Source: an uncultured Desulfomonile sp. (GTDB taxonomy: Bacteria > Desulfobacterota > Desulfomonilia > Desulfomonilales > Desulfomonilaceae). From it: 22,410 nt of DNA. Positions within the stretch are counted from its first letter, which is position 1; each line of letters begins with the position of its first letter. Location of the stretch: NCBI GenBank assembly GCA_903920415.1, contig CAIXMD010000226.1, positions 1 to 22,410 on the forward strand, in the 5' to 3' direction. Positions 1 through 7,279 of the stretch are shown piece by piece. The notes under the pieces were generated by a model. It saw only the letters and a list, made by a program, of their open reading frames with translations, did no database searches and had not been told where the DNA came from. The position numbers and the translations under genes are program-made.

Positions 1-73
1 CAGAATTTGACCGAGATTCCATCGGCCAGTTGGGGAGGGATGAATGACGCAAATTTGACACACTTGTGTATCC

Positions 74-105
74 GGAAAAGAAAAACCGCCGGTGCGTCGG
101 CGGTT
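74..105 (-). terminator. Rho-independent terminator after tRNA-Ala
   Basis: A perfect 8-bp stem (84-91 with 98-105, arms AACCGCCG/CGGCGGTT) closes a 6-base loop. Read on the minus strand it is followed by a T-rich tail (TTTTTCTTTT, 83 down to 74). The plus-strand flank has no T tract, so it works in the minus direction only. It sits about 25 bases past the 3' end of the tRNA gene and would end that transcript. Bases 1-73 show nothing I can name. Confidence 0.85.
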
Positions 106-130
106 ATAATCTGAAATGACTGAGTTTTCA

Positions 131-206
<76 letters not shown>

Positions 207-217
207 ATGAGTATTTT

Positions 218-244
218 ATTATCAGTATGCCGATCACCTGTCAA
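218..244 (-). promoter_or_regulatory. Sigma70-type promoter of tRNA-Ala
   Basis: On the minus strand a perfect -35 box TTGACA (244-239) is followed after 15 bases by GATAAT (223-218), a 5/6 match to the -10 consensus. The mature tRNA begins 12 bases past the -10 box. The spacer is short; an overlapping TAATAA with a 17-base spacer is an alternative. The promoter lies between the stop of the lipoprotein gene and the tRNA, so the tRNA does not depend on read-through. Confidence 0.7.
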
Positions 245-255
245 ATTTTTTCCTG

Positions 256-1137
256 TTATCCGTCTATGTTCTGGCTGAATCCAAGTATCTCGGATGGATC
301 TGATATTCTCAGAAGGTGGAATGGTGTCTCGTTGAGTATTTCTCCCTCTTTTACTCGATGCATCACGTCTTCCACGTCCTCGACGCGTATTGCCTTCTTT
401 TCCTTGAGATCCTCGAGTTCGGGGATTTTTTTCAACGAAAGGAATGCGTAAATCATATCGCCTGCCTTCTTGGGATCGTAAACGAATCCATTCTTACCAA
501 TGGGAATCTCGACAGCCTCGTGGGCGGTGACTCTTCCTGTGTCACGCATGAGAGGCTTGGGATCCTTGTTCCTCTTACCCTTCTTAACCTGGGCGGGATA
601 TAGGTATTCCATTCCTTTAGCGCCTTTCCTAAGCACGTATAAGAAGCCGTTCACATTGGACTCAAACCTCAGCTTGTATTCGTCGCCTTTCTTGAACTCG
701 ACACCAAAAGATTTAGGCTCACCGAAATTCTTGTCACCTTTGGACTTAACCATTATCTGGCTGCTCATTCCTATCATGGGGTTCGGGATTACGATCTTGT
801 CACCCGCGCGAGCCGCAGAAGGAGAAGAAAGCTCGTTGAATGAAGCGAGGCCAACGCTCAGACCAGGATCGCCCATCATGCTCTCTGCAACAATTTCCAT
901 GGTGTCCCCTTCCTTCATTGTGTAGGTAATGGTATCCGGGTCATTTCCATCCTTGCGAGGTTTAGGGAGCGCCACCCACGGGAATACCTTGAAATGCACG
1001 CTTTTCAGAGACAGGGGCGGTTTGGTTTCTTCTATGGGGGGAAGCGGAGGAGGTTCATCCTTCTTTTGGAAATAAGCGCATCCCGTAATCAGGCCGAGCA
1101 TAAGAATGATTGGGAAAAAAAATAGAGGTCGCTTCAT
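256..1137 (-). CDS. LysM-DUF4384 lipoprotein
   Basis: 293 residues. The N-terminus has a basic start, a hydrophobic stretch and a lipobox ending ITGC (Cys20), so this is a predicted lipoprotein. A proline-rich linker (about 28-42) follows. Residues 70-118 read as one LysM domain (YTMKEGDTM at the start, GDKIVIPNP at the end), a fold that binds peptidoglycan. Residues about 145-235 match DUF4384, with a KGDEYKLRFESNVNGFLYVL core and a following LYP. DUF4384 has no settled biochemical role. The start ATG has a clear GGAGGA ribosome binding site. It lies 28 bases after the cvpA gene, probably in one transcript. A role in envelope maintenance or signalling is inference. Confidence 0.85.
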   Translation of the reverse strand: MKRPLFFFPIILMLGLITGCAYFQKKDEPPPLPPIEETKPPLSLKSVHFKVFPWVALPKPRKDGNDPDTITYTMKEGDTMEIVAESMMGDPGLSVGLASFNELSSPSAARAGDKIVIPNPMIGMSSQIMVKSKGDKNFGEPKSFGVEFKKGDEYKLRFESNVNGFLYVLRKGAKGMEYLYPAQVKKGKRNKDPKPLMRDTGRVTAHEAVEIPIGKNGFVYDPKKAGDMIYAFLSLKKIPELEDLKEKKAIRVEDVEDVMHRVKEGEILNETPFHLLRISDPSEILGFSQNIDG

Positions 1138-1165
1138 AAGGTCCTCCTGGAACGGATGGGGCCGT

Positions 1166-1780
1166 TCATTCTCTGATTCGTCCCGTAGGGTCGAGCGGCT
1201 CCTTGCCGGGCGCAGCAGTGCGATGCTGAGGAGCCTGCGGATAAGACTCCTGGGGCCCCTTCCACTTTGCTATCAATGATTGCAACTGATTTCTAATTTG
1301 TTCGGGAGCATAGTTTAATGCTTTGCCCGTCAGTCCATCTACCGGCCGGACAAGCCTGGAGGTACCTACCGCCGGCCACTCAGGCATTGCTATCAACACC
1401 GCCTGGACCACTGCCGCCACTACGAGGAAACCTGACGCAGCCCCCATAGCAGCACCGAGTACTCGGTCCACCCAACTTAGACGAGTCAGGTCTATCAGTG
1501 CGTCCAGTATTCTGCGGATCAGCACAAATACAACTTGCACGCCGATGAAAATTAGTACCATGGACAGGATTGAGCATATCTGGGGATCGAGCGAAGAAAT
1601 TCTACTCAAATACGGTTCAACTAGAGGGTAGTATCTCGCGGCCCCTACAACCCCTAAGATCAGGCCGGTAACTGCACTGAGTGTCCTGACAAAACCCTTC
1701 CAGAAGCCTAAAACTATTGTTATCAGTAGAGTTCCCAGTATGAACAAGTCTATTACATTGTAGGCTTCCACAAAATTCAT
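1166..1780 (-). CDS. cvpA: CvpA family membrane protein
   Basis: 204 residues from the ATG at 1780, which has GGGGGTG a few bases upstream; a TTG at 1798 would add six residues and is less likely. Four hydrophobic segments fill the first about 140 residues (NVIDLFILGTLL, VTGLILGVVGAA, ILSMVLIFIGVQVVFVLI, AAMGAASGFLVVAAVVQAVL), with the family's conserved LSWVDRVLGAAMG before the last helix. The tail is polar and proline-rich. CvpA proteins are inner-membrane proteins; E. coli CvpA is needed for colicin V production and bile-salt resistance, but the molecular activity is unknown. The lipoprotein gene follows 28 bases downstream. Confidence 0.85.
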   Translation of the reverse strand: MNFVEAYNVIDLFILGTLLITIVLGFWKGFVRTLSAVTGLILGVVGAARYYPLVEPYLSRISSLDPQICSILSMVLIFIGVQVVFVLIRRILDALIDLTRLSWVDRVLGAAMGAASGFLVVAAVVQAVLIAMPEWPAVGTSRLVRPVDGLTGKALNYAPEQIRNQLQSLIAKWKGPQESYPQAPQHRTAAPGKEPLDPTGRIRE

Positions 1781-1977
1781 AAAATCACCCCCAACCAAGG
1801 AGGAAAACTTCTGATCTCTCCAGGAAAATCCTAGAAACCTTCAATAATCTCAACCATTACAAAATGAACCCTCAGAGTGAATCCCTTTAGTGTTCAAACA
1901 GGAACCGGCATCTAGAATCCACCTTGACCTCAGAGCAATTGGCACCGACAAGAGGCGAGACCTTCAAATAGGAATTC

Positions 1978-2003
1978 CTCAATGGACCTCATGGTCAATT
2001 GAG
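1978..2003. promoter_or_regulatory. Hairpin in the cvpA upstream region
   Basis: Two 11-base arms, CTCAATGGACC and GGTCAATTGAG, pair at 10 of 11 positions around a TCAT loop. Neither flank has a T tract, so it is not a standard terminator. If the cvpA promoter at 2023-2051 is real, this hairpin lies at the very start of the cvpA leader RNA. It could also be a dyad operator site. Function unknown. Confidence 0.4.
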
Positions 2004-2022
2004 TAAGCCTCCCCTTCAGGCC

Positions 2023-2051
2023 CTTCTATTACGATGAATGATATTTGTCAA
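2023..2051 (-). promoter_or_regulatory. Possible cvpA promoter
   Basis: Minus-strand TTGACA (2051-2046, perfect -35) is followed after 17 bases by TAGAAG (2028-2023, 4/6 match to -10). It would give a cvpA leader of about 235 bases containing the hairpin at 1978-2003. The long leader makes this tentative. The rest of 1800-2280 is AT-rich around 2040-2100 and shows no convincing gene. Confidence 0.35.
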
Positions 2052-2228
2052 TAAGAATCAGGATGTTTTTTTAATTACTTAAAGTTAATACTCACTTTAG
2101 CACCATGATGCCTCTAGATGTGTCAATTCATACTTGGTAAGTAATTCAAGTACCTCGTCGCAACTCTGAACCTTTCTCAGTTGATAATTAACCCGTCACG
2201 TGCCATTATCCAATACTACATCGATTGT

Positions 2229-2279
2229 CCCGGCTAAAAGATCTTATGTGCTAGCAAGAGGGGAATGATCTCTGCCGGG
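2229..2279. promoter_or_regulatory. Hairpin ahead of the PAP2 gene
   Basis: CCCGGC (2229-2234) pairs with GCCGGG (2274-2279), and inside that AGATC (2239-2243) pairs with GATCT (2267-2271), with an asymmetric internal loop (4 and 2 bases) and a 23-base terminal loop that contains a GAGGGG stretch. It ends about 23 bases before the preferred PAP2 start, so it could affect translation. No riboswitch family was recognised. Confidence 0.35.
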
Positions 2280-2302
2280 CATCAATGATGGAGCCCGTCC
2301 TC

Positions 2303-3025
2303 ATGACACTTTTCAAAATGTTGTTCCCGCAACCTCGTGTGCGCGGTCTTCTTGTTATTTTCGCACTCGTTTCCTTTGGCCTGGCTTCTACGGCGTTCCT
2401 CGAGATATATGCAAAGGATCTTGAATGGACAGCGGGCTTTTATAGTCCCGGAGGTTCAAATGACGGATGGGTACAAGCTCGTTATAAGCCGTGGGGCCTT
2501 ATCTATGAATATGGTGAAATACCTGGCATCGCCGTTGCGATCGGAGCACTTATCCTATTCGTTGGATCAAGCCTCGGAAAGGCGTCGGCCAGGTACAAGA
2601 AACCCTGCCTCGTTGTAGTCTTGACAGTTATTATCGGTCCTGGAATACTCGTTAACGGTCTATTGAAGAATTGCTGGGGGCGACCCAGACCCATAGATAT
2701 TACAGCCTTCGGCGGCACAAAAGAATATAGGAATGTTTTCCAACCCGGCGGACCGGGTGAGGGGAAATCATTCACCTGCGGCCACTGTGCCATAGCGTTC
2801 TCAATATCCGCCGTGGGAGCATTTTTTCCATATTTCCCGTCTCTCTCCATTGTCTGCCTGGGATCAGGAATAGCCTATGGAATCATTACGGGAGTTGCAC
2901 GAATAGCACAGGGCGGCCATTTTCCAACCGATGTTCTTTGGTCGGGGGTTGTTGTATTCATAACTATTGCTTTTCTCTATTATGTCGTTTTCAGGATACC
3001 TGATGAAGTTCAGGATAGTGAGTAA
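2303..3025 (+). CDS. PAP2-family membrane phosphatase
   Basis: 240 residues from the ATG at 2303, preceded by GGAG nine bases upstream; ATGs at 2285 and 2288 lack a good ribosome binding site. All three PAP2 signatures are present (numbered from 2285): K128-x6-R135-P136 (KNCWGRPRP), C165-G166-H167, and R206-x5-H212-x3-D216 (ARIAQGGHFPTD). The serine usual in motif 2 (SGH) is cysteine here. Hydrophobic segments at about 21-41, 81-95, 108-126, 171-205 and 218-235 indicate an integral membrane enzyme. Such enzymes remove phosphate from lipid phosphates such as phosphatidic acid, undecaprenyl pyrophosphate or lipid A; the substrate cannot be read here. The next gene overlaps its 3' end, so the two are probably co-translated. 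Confidence 0.88.
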   Translation: MTLFKMLFPQPRVRGLLVIFALVSFGLASTAFLEIYAKDLEWTAGFYSPGGSNDGWVQARYKPWGLIYEYGEIPGIAVAIGALILFVGSSLGKASARYKKPCLVVVLTVIIGPGILVNGLLKNCWGRPRPIDITAFGGTKEYRNVFQPGGPGEGKSFTCGHCAIAFSISAVGAFFPYFPSLSIVCLGSGIAYGIITGVARIAQGGHFPTDVLWSGVVVFITIAFLYYVVFRIPDEVQDSE

Positions 3026-3482
3026 AGAAGTGGCCTCAATTGACTCAAGTTATTGCTCGTCCTGCAGAGTCAGCCCACCTGGACTTGAACTGAAGAGTGT
3101 TCTTTTTGTGCTTTTTGCGACGATTATGTGTATACCGGTCTTAGCATGGAGCCAGGTCCCCTACCCTCCTCAAGCTCCAGTGCCTGAATACGGAGCAAAT
3201 TCAGCGCCCCGTCCCGGTCGCCGGCAACTGCTACAGCCGACCCAGGAGTATGCATTTCGCCCTGAACTAACGAATCCCGAGTATGGAGAATGCTTGCAAC
3301 TGGAGAAGCATTGGAGGGAACTTTCGAACAGCTACGCGCAATACTACCAACAGGCACGAATGATGCATCCCGGCAACCCCCAATATCCCCAGATGACTAA
3401 CTTTCTTCAACAGATGAAGATGCAATTGGATGCCGCTTGGAACAATTTCAGCAGCAGATGCATCTATTTTCCGCGTCGTTGA
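3003..3482 (+). CDS. Small exported protein of unknown function
   Basis: 159 residues from the ATG at 3003, overlapping the PAP2 gene by 23 bases. I do not recognise a family. Residues 32-49 form a hydrophobic stretch ending in an AWS-type cleavage region, so export by Sec is likely. The preceding n-region is unusually long (about 30 residues with two Cys), so an internal GTG start (3018 or 3030) is possible. The mature part is rich in proline, tyrosine and glutamine (VPYPPQAPVPEYG), then has a helical Q/M-rich segment. It has two cysteines, C97 and C153, that could form one disulfide. A flippase-like membrane gene follows 36 bases later. Confidence 0.65.
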   Translation: MKFRIVSKEVASIDSSYCSSCRVSPPGLELKSVLFVLFATIMCIPVLAWSQVPYPPQAPVPEYGANSAPRPGRRQLLQPTQEYAFRPELTNPEYGECLQLEKHWRELSNSYAQYYQQARMMHPGNPQYPQMTNFLQQMKMQLDAAWNNFSSRCIYFPRR

Positions 3483-3518
3483 GCCCTTCATCTTCTACTT
3501 ACGAACTGAAGAAAACGC

Positions 3519-4577
3519 ATGTCCAAACCAAAGGCCCCTCAAGATCGACTTGTTTCAGAAGAAATGAACAGCGGTGCCCCGGAAGTCGTCGCTTCACGAG
3601 GGCCGGTCACTTCCAAATTGATCCGCTCAGTACTCATTTTTGCAGTTGCCGGTGTAGTCCTTTATGGCGGGGCGACCCTCGCATCGGATTATAAGGCCGT
3701 TATCGGATCCATCCTGGAATTCCCTGTAGGCCTTCTCGGATTAGTTATCGGACTTGTCTTTGTCGGCTGGCTATTGCGAGGCTGGCGATTCCACTACTAT
3801 CTCGTCCAATCAGGTCAGACAGTCCCGTTGACGTACGCAATTATTGCATTCCTTGCGGGTTTCGCTCTCACCGGAACACCGGGTAAACTAGGAGAGGCGG
3901 TCAAAGGAGTTTTTTTAAAGCAGGATTACGGTGTTTCAGTCACGAGGGTTGTAGGAATCCTTGTAGTGGAGCGCCTGATGGACCTTTGGGGTGTCCTCCT
4001 TATCGGCTCCTTTTCATTACTCCTCTTCAGCGCCTGGAGGAGCCTCTTCCTCCTCTGTGCTGCAATCGTCGTAGTCGGAGGAATTTTTCTCTGTATGGAA
4101 AGAGTGTATCGTCCCATTTTGGAGAGATTGGCCAAGGTGCATTTTCTTTCTTGGATCGCGAATAGGATTCTCGTGACCCTTCTCACCGGAAGAGACCTTA
4201 TGACACCGAAAATTTTTTTCGTGGGGTTACTTGTTTCTTCGATCGCTTGGGGTCTGGAGTCCTTCTCCCTTTTCTTAATCTTGAGAGGATTCGACCTTCC
4301 TTCAACTTTATTGCAAGCCAATTTTGTTTATTGTTTCTCAACCCTTGTAGGGGCTCTCTCCATGCTGCCGGGAGGCATAGGGGGAACGGAAGCGGGAATG
4401 ATCGGATTGCTTTCTTTCATGGGGATATCTTACGCCGATGGACTGCCGGCCGTAATACTGGTCAGGTTGTGTACGCTTTGGATGGCCGTATTGGTGGGTG
4501 TTGGATTCATGACCTACTTGCTGGCAAGACCCCCGATTCAGGAAAGAGTCTCGGAATCGTACCATAATTCACTATAA
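3519..4577 (+). CDS. Flippase-like membrane protein (LPG_synthase_TM family)
   Basis: 352 residues with a soluble N-terminus of about 32 residues and seven or eight predicted membrane helices. It carries the conserved signs of the lysylphosphatidylglycerol synthetase TM-region family (UPF0104/PF03706): a PGKLGEAVKG loop at 121-130, VERLMDLWG at 150-158 and LPGGIGGTEAGM at 283-294. The family is related to the membrane half of MprF, which moves charged lipids across the inner membrane; many members have no assigned substrate. There is no C-terminal aminoacyl-transfer domain. Together with the upstream PAP2 phosphatase this suggests work on a lipid carrier or membrane lipid (inference). The ribosome binding site (GAAGAAAA) is weak. 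Confidence 0.85.
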   Translation: MSKPKAPQDRLVSEEMNSGAPEVVASRGPVTSKLIRSVLIFAVAGVVLYGGATLASDYKAVIGSILEFPVGLLGLVIGLVFVGWLLRGWRFHYYLVQSGQTVPLTYAIIAFLAGFALTGTPGKLGEAVKGVFLKQDYGVSVTRVVGILVVERLMDLWGVLLIGSFSLLLFSAWRSLFLLCAAIVVVGGIFLCMERVYRPILERLAKVHFLSWIANRILVTLLTGRDLMTPKIFFVGLLVSSIAWGLESFSLFLILRGFDLPSTLLQANFVYCFSTLVGALSMLPGGIGGTEAGMIGLLSFMGISYADGLPAVILVRLCTLWMAVLVGVGFMTYLLARPPIQERVSESYHNSL

Positions 4578-4622
4578 TGAATATCGCTGGATGTCAATTT
4601 GTTTGACGGTGATTATCAGTTC

Positions 4623-4650
4623 TTGACCCGGCTGCTTGCTTTTTGATAAA
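4623..4650 (+). promoter_or_regulatory. Possible promoter of the acyl-CoA dehydrogenase gene
   Basis: TTGACC (4623-4628, 5/6) is followed after 16 bases by GATAAA (4645-4650, 4/6). It lies about 180 bases before the start codon and would give a leader holding the hairpin at 4729-4777. The gene stands apart from its neighbours and needs its own promoter, which supports the call. Confidence 0.4.
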
Positions 4651-4728
4651 CATAGAACCTATTTTACGTTCAAACAAAGTAGCGTCAAATGACCACTATT
4701 CGGAACACGTAAGCTGTCCTGATAACCT

Positions 4729-4777
4729 CCAAGGGGGCTGAAAACCGCAGGACGATCCTACCACACCCCCCCCTTGG
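4729..4777 (+). promoter_or_regulatory. Hairpin in the acyl-CoA dehydrogenase leader
   Basis: CCAAGGGGG (4729-4737) is perfectly complementary to CCCCCTTGG (4769-4777), a 9-bp stem with a 31-base loop. The right arm sits in a run of eight C. No T tract follows. It ends about 53 bases before the start codon, upstream of the strong AAGGAG ribosome binding site, so it does not mask translation directly. It may stabilise or regulate the mRNA. Confidence 0.35.
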
Positions 4778-4830
4778 CCCGGACCGAAGCTGCAAAGCTC
4801 GGGAGAATACTTCCGTAAGGAGCTGGGAAC

Positions 4831-6003
4831 ATGAGTGACGAGTATGATGTTGAACTCACCGAAGACCACATAATGCTTCGGGATATGGTCCGCAAGTTTG
4901 CCGACAAGGAAATAGCGCCCGTAGTCGAAAAAGATGAAAACGAACATCGGTTCCAAAGAGAGCTGGTGAATCAGATGGCGGAGCTGAATCTTTTCGGCTG
5001 TCCTGTTCCTGAAGAGTACGGCGGCAACGGGATGGGATACTTGGCCCATGCCATAGCCACTGAAGAAATCGGGAGGGTATCGGGCTCCCTGAGAGTTGCA
5101 TTCAATATGCAGACTATGGGAACCTCTATGTCCATTCTTAAATGGGGGAGTGAAGAACTCAAGAGAAAATACATTCCGGAATTGATGTCTGCCAAGCTGC
5201 TGGGTTGCTTCGGCATCACTGAACCGGATGCTGGTTCAGACACGGTTGCGATGACCACTACCGCGGTGAAGGACGGGAATGAATATGTCCTTAATGGTAG
5301 AAAGATGTGGATTACGTGGGCGACAGTCGCGGACATGTCCATAATATTCGCCATGACGGACAAGAAGGCTAAACACAAAGGAATGAGTGTATTCGTGATG
5401 GATATGGATTCGCCGGGTGTCTCAACTATCGCTATCAAGGAAAAGCTCGGCATCTGGGCCTGTCCTACCGGTGAGATAATAATGGAAGATGTAAGGGTTC
5501 CGGTAGAAAATCTTCTAGGCGAAGAAGGACGAGGATTTGGGTACCTTATGCAGGAACTGGTGAGCACTCGTCTCTCTGCGGCGGCCGGTGCCGTGGGAAC
5601 TTGTCAGGCTGCGCTCGACGAGTCTATCAAGTACGCCAATGAACGCAGCCAATTTGGGCAACGCATCGCAGAGTTCCAGATGGTTCAGGAAGTGATAGCT
5701 CGAATGGTTGCTGAGACCGAGGCTGCTCGAGCCTTGGTCTGGAGATGCGCTATCCAGAAGGACAGGGGGCTCACCAACAATAATAGAGAAACTGTGCTGG
5801 CAAAATATTACGCTTGCCGCGCGGCAGACGAAGTGCCTAATCTGGCTTTGGAGGTACTAAGCGCCTATGGCTACTCCAACGAATATCCGATCGCGAGGAT
5901 CCTTCGAGATGGAAAGGTCTACAAAATTCTCGAGGGGGCCACAAACATCATGAAGATGATCCTGGCCACCGATGCCCTGGGATTGAAAAAGGCCAACAGG
6001 TAA
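4831..6003 (+). CDS. Acyl-CoA dehydrogenase, glutaryl-CoA dehydrogenase-like
   Basis: 390 residues, the normal length of the family, with AAGGAG eight bases before the ATG. Helical N-terminal domain about 1-125, flavin-binding beta domain about 126-235 (CFGITEPDAGSD at 126-137, MWITWATVADMS at 159-170), C-terminal helical domain from about 236 (ERSQFGQRIAEFQMVQ). The catalytic base is E368 in KILEGATNI. R88 in SGSLRVAFNMQT aligns with human GCDH Arg94, which binds the distal carboxylate of glutaryl-CoA. The residue before the base is Leu367; decarboxylating enzymes have Tyr there and the non-decarboxylating Desulfococcus enzyme has Val. The likely reaction is oxidation of glutaryl-CoA, passing electrons to ETF. 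No ETF or decarboxylase gene is adjacent. Another dicarboxyl- or short-chain acyl-CoA remains possible. Confidence 0.85.
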   Translation: MSDEYDVELTEDHIMLRDMVRKFADKEIAPVVEKDENEHRFQRELVNQMAELNLFGCPVPEEYGGNGMGYLAHAIATEEIGRVSGSLRVAFNMQTMGTSMSILKWGSEELKRKYIPELMSAKLLGCFGITEPDAGSDTVAMTTTAVKDGNEYVLNGRKMWITWATVADMSIIFAMTDKKAKHKGMSVFVMDMDSPGVSTIAIKEKLGIWACPTGEIIMEDVRVPVENLLGEEGRGFGYLMQELVSTRLSAAAGAVGTCQAALDESIKYANERSQFGQRIAEFQMVQEVIARMVAETEAARALVWRCAIQKDRGLTNNNRETVLAKYYACRAADEVPNLALEVLSAYGYSNEYPIARILRDGKVYKILEGATNIMKMILATDALGLKKANR

Positions 6004-6034
6004 TATTTCCATAATTGATCACTCGGGCGTTTCA

Positions 6035-6064
6035 AGCAAGGGCGCACTACCATGCGCCCTTGCT
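6035..6064 (+). terminator. Strong hairpin after the acyl-CoA dehydrogenase gene
   Basis: A perfect 12-bp GC-rich stem (6035-6046 with 6053-6064) closes the loop CTACCA, 31 bases after the stop codon. The downstream tail (CCTGTGTGTCTTC) is not a true T tract. It is likely a terminator or 3' stabilising hairpin that separates this gene from tgt. Confidence 0.6.
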
Positions 6065-6160
6065 CCTGTGTGTCTTCTAAACTCCATCTTCGTCTCCCCC
6101 ACTTTTTCTTCTTGAGCAGGCTCCGGTTGGAAACGGAGATTTCCAGGCCGAAAGAACCAA

Positions 6161-7279
6161 ATGGTTTTTAACTTTCAAGTAGTGCGTAAAGACGCGTCAA
6201 GTGATGCTCGCTTGGGCATATTGACTACCTCCCATGCGCAAATCCCAACCCCGGCTTTCATGCCTGTGGGCACCCGGGGGGTAGTCAAAACCGTTTCTCC
6301 GGAAGAAGTATGGGGCCTTGGTTTCAGGATGATACTTGCCAACGCATATCACCTTTACCTGAGACCTGGCCACGAACTGGTCGAACGACATGGTGGGCTG
6401 CACCGTTACATGAATTGGCCGGGAGCTATTCTCACTGATAGCGGGGGGTTTCAGGTTTTCAGTTTAGCCGGATTAAGAAAGGTAACCGAAGAAGGGGTTG
6501 AATTCCAGTCACACATTGATGGGAGTTCTCACCTATTCACACCGGAGAAAAGCGTCGAAGTCCAGGAAGCTATTGGATCAGACATAATCATGTGCCTTGA
6601 TGATGTCAAAGGTTACCCAGTTGAAAGGGATTTAGCTTTAGAGGCTGCTCAAAGGACTACCCGCTGGGCCCAAAGATGTCTTGCAGCCAAAAAAAAAGTT
6701 GACCCTGCCATCTTCGGCATAGTACAAGGTTCGGTGTTTTGCGATCTGAGGAAACAGAGCGCGGAAGGTCTCATTTGTTTGGAACTTGATGGATATGCCA
6801 TCGGCGGCCTGAGTGTTGGGGAGCCTCGTGAGTTCATGGTCGAGATGATTGAAGCCACGGTGCCTCTCATCCCCGAAAGGTATCCTCGATACGTCATGGG
6901 GGTTGGAAAACCTCGGGACATATTGGATGGGGTGCTAAGGGGGGTGGATCTATTTGATTGCGTCCTCCCTACTCGTAATGCTCGCAATGGAATGCTGTTC
7001 ACTTCTCTGGGGCCTCTGAATATAAAAAACGCTCGTTATCGTGATGATCCAAGGCCGGTAGATCCCTGCTGCACATGCCCGCTGTGCAGGAATTATTCCA
7101 GGTCTTATCTGCGCCATCTTTTCCTTGAAAAGGAGATTTACTGCCACAGGCTTTCCACTATCCACAATCTTTGCTTTTATTATAGAATGATGGAGGATAT
7201 TCGAAAGGCCATTGAGGAATCTAGATTGAATAATTTTTGTGCCCAGTTCTTGGCTGGAATGGAGGAAACATATGATTGA
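6161..7279 (+). CDS. tgt: tRNA-guanine transglycosylase
   Basis: 372 residues, full length. Tgt exchanges guanine-34 of tRNAs with GUN anticodons for preQ1, the step that puts the queuosine precursor in tRNA. The start is fixed by the family N-terminus and by PAFMPVGTRGVVK at 31-43; no strong ribosome binding site is visible. Catalytic Asp93 lies in TDSGGFQVF and the nucleophile Asp266 in LFDCVLPTR. Zinc ligands are C304, C306, C309 and H335. The pocket segment reads LDDVKGYP (146-153) where bacterial enzymes usually have DEC, so Cys158 (Zymomonas numbering) is Val149, while Val233 is kept (GGLSVGE). The stop overlaps a short ORF leading into yajC; tgt-yajC-secD-secF is a common bacterial order. 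queH at 15995 completes the pathway. Confidence 0.96.
   Translation: MVFNFQVVRKDASSDARLGILTTSHAQIPTPAFMPVGTRGVVKTVSPEEVWGLGFRMILANAYHLYLRPGHELVERHGGLHRYMNWPGAILTDSGGFQVFSLAGLRKVTEEGVEFQSHIDGSSHLFTPEKSVEVQEAIGSDIIMCLDDVKGYPVERDLALEAAQRTTRWAQRCLAAKKKVDPAIFGIVQGSVFCDLRKQSAEGLICLELDGYAIGGLSVGEPREFMVEMIEATVPLIPERYPRYVMGVGKPRDILDGVLRGVDLFDCVLPTRNARNGMLFTSLGPLNIKNARYRDDPRPVDPCCTCPLCRNYSRSYLRHLFLEKEIYCHRLSTIHNLCFYYRMMEDIRKAIEESRLNNFCAQFLAGMEETYD

Noticed and set aside
2097..2195. Minus-strand open stretch of 32 codons in the large gap, with a helix-like composition
   Set aside because: It has no usual start codon or ribosome binding site and no family I recognise; too short to support even as a pseudogene.
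6064..6160. preQ1 riboswitch ahead of tgt
   Set aside because: No preQ1 class pattern (short C-rich hairpin with a following A-rich tail pairing back) could be found.
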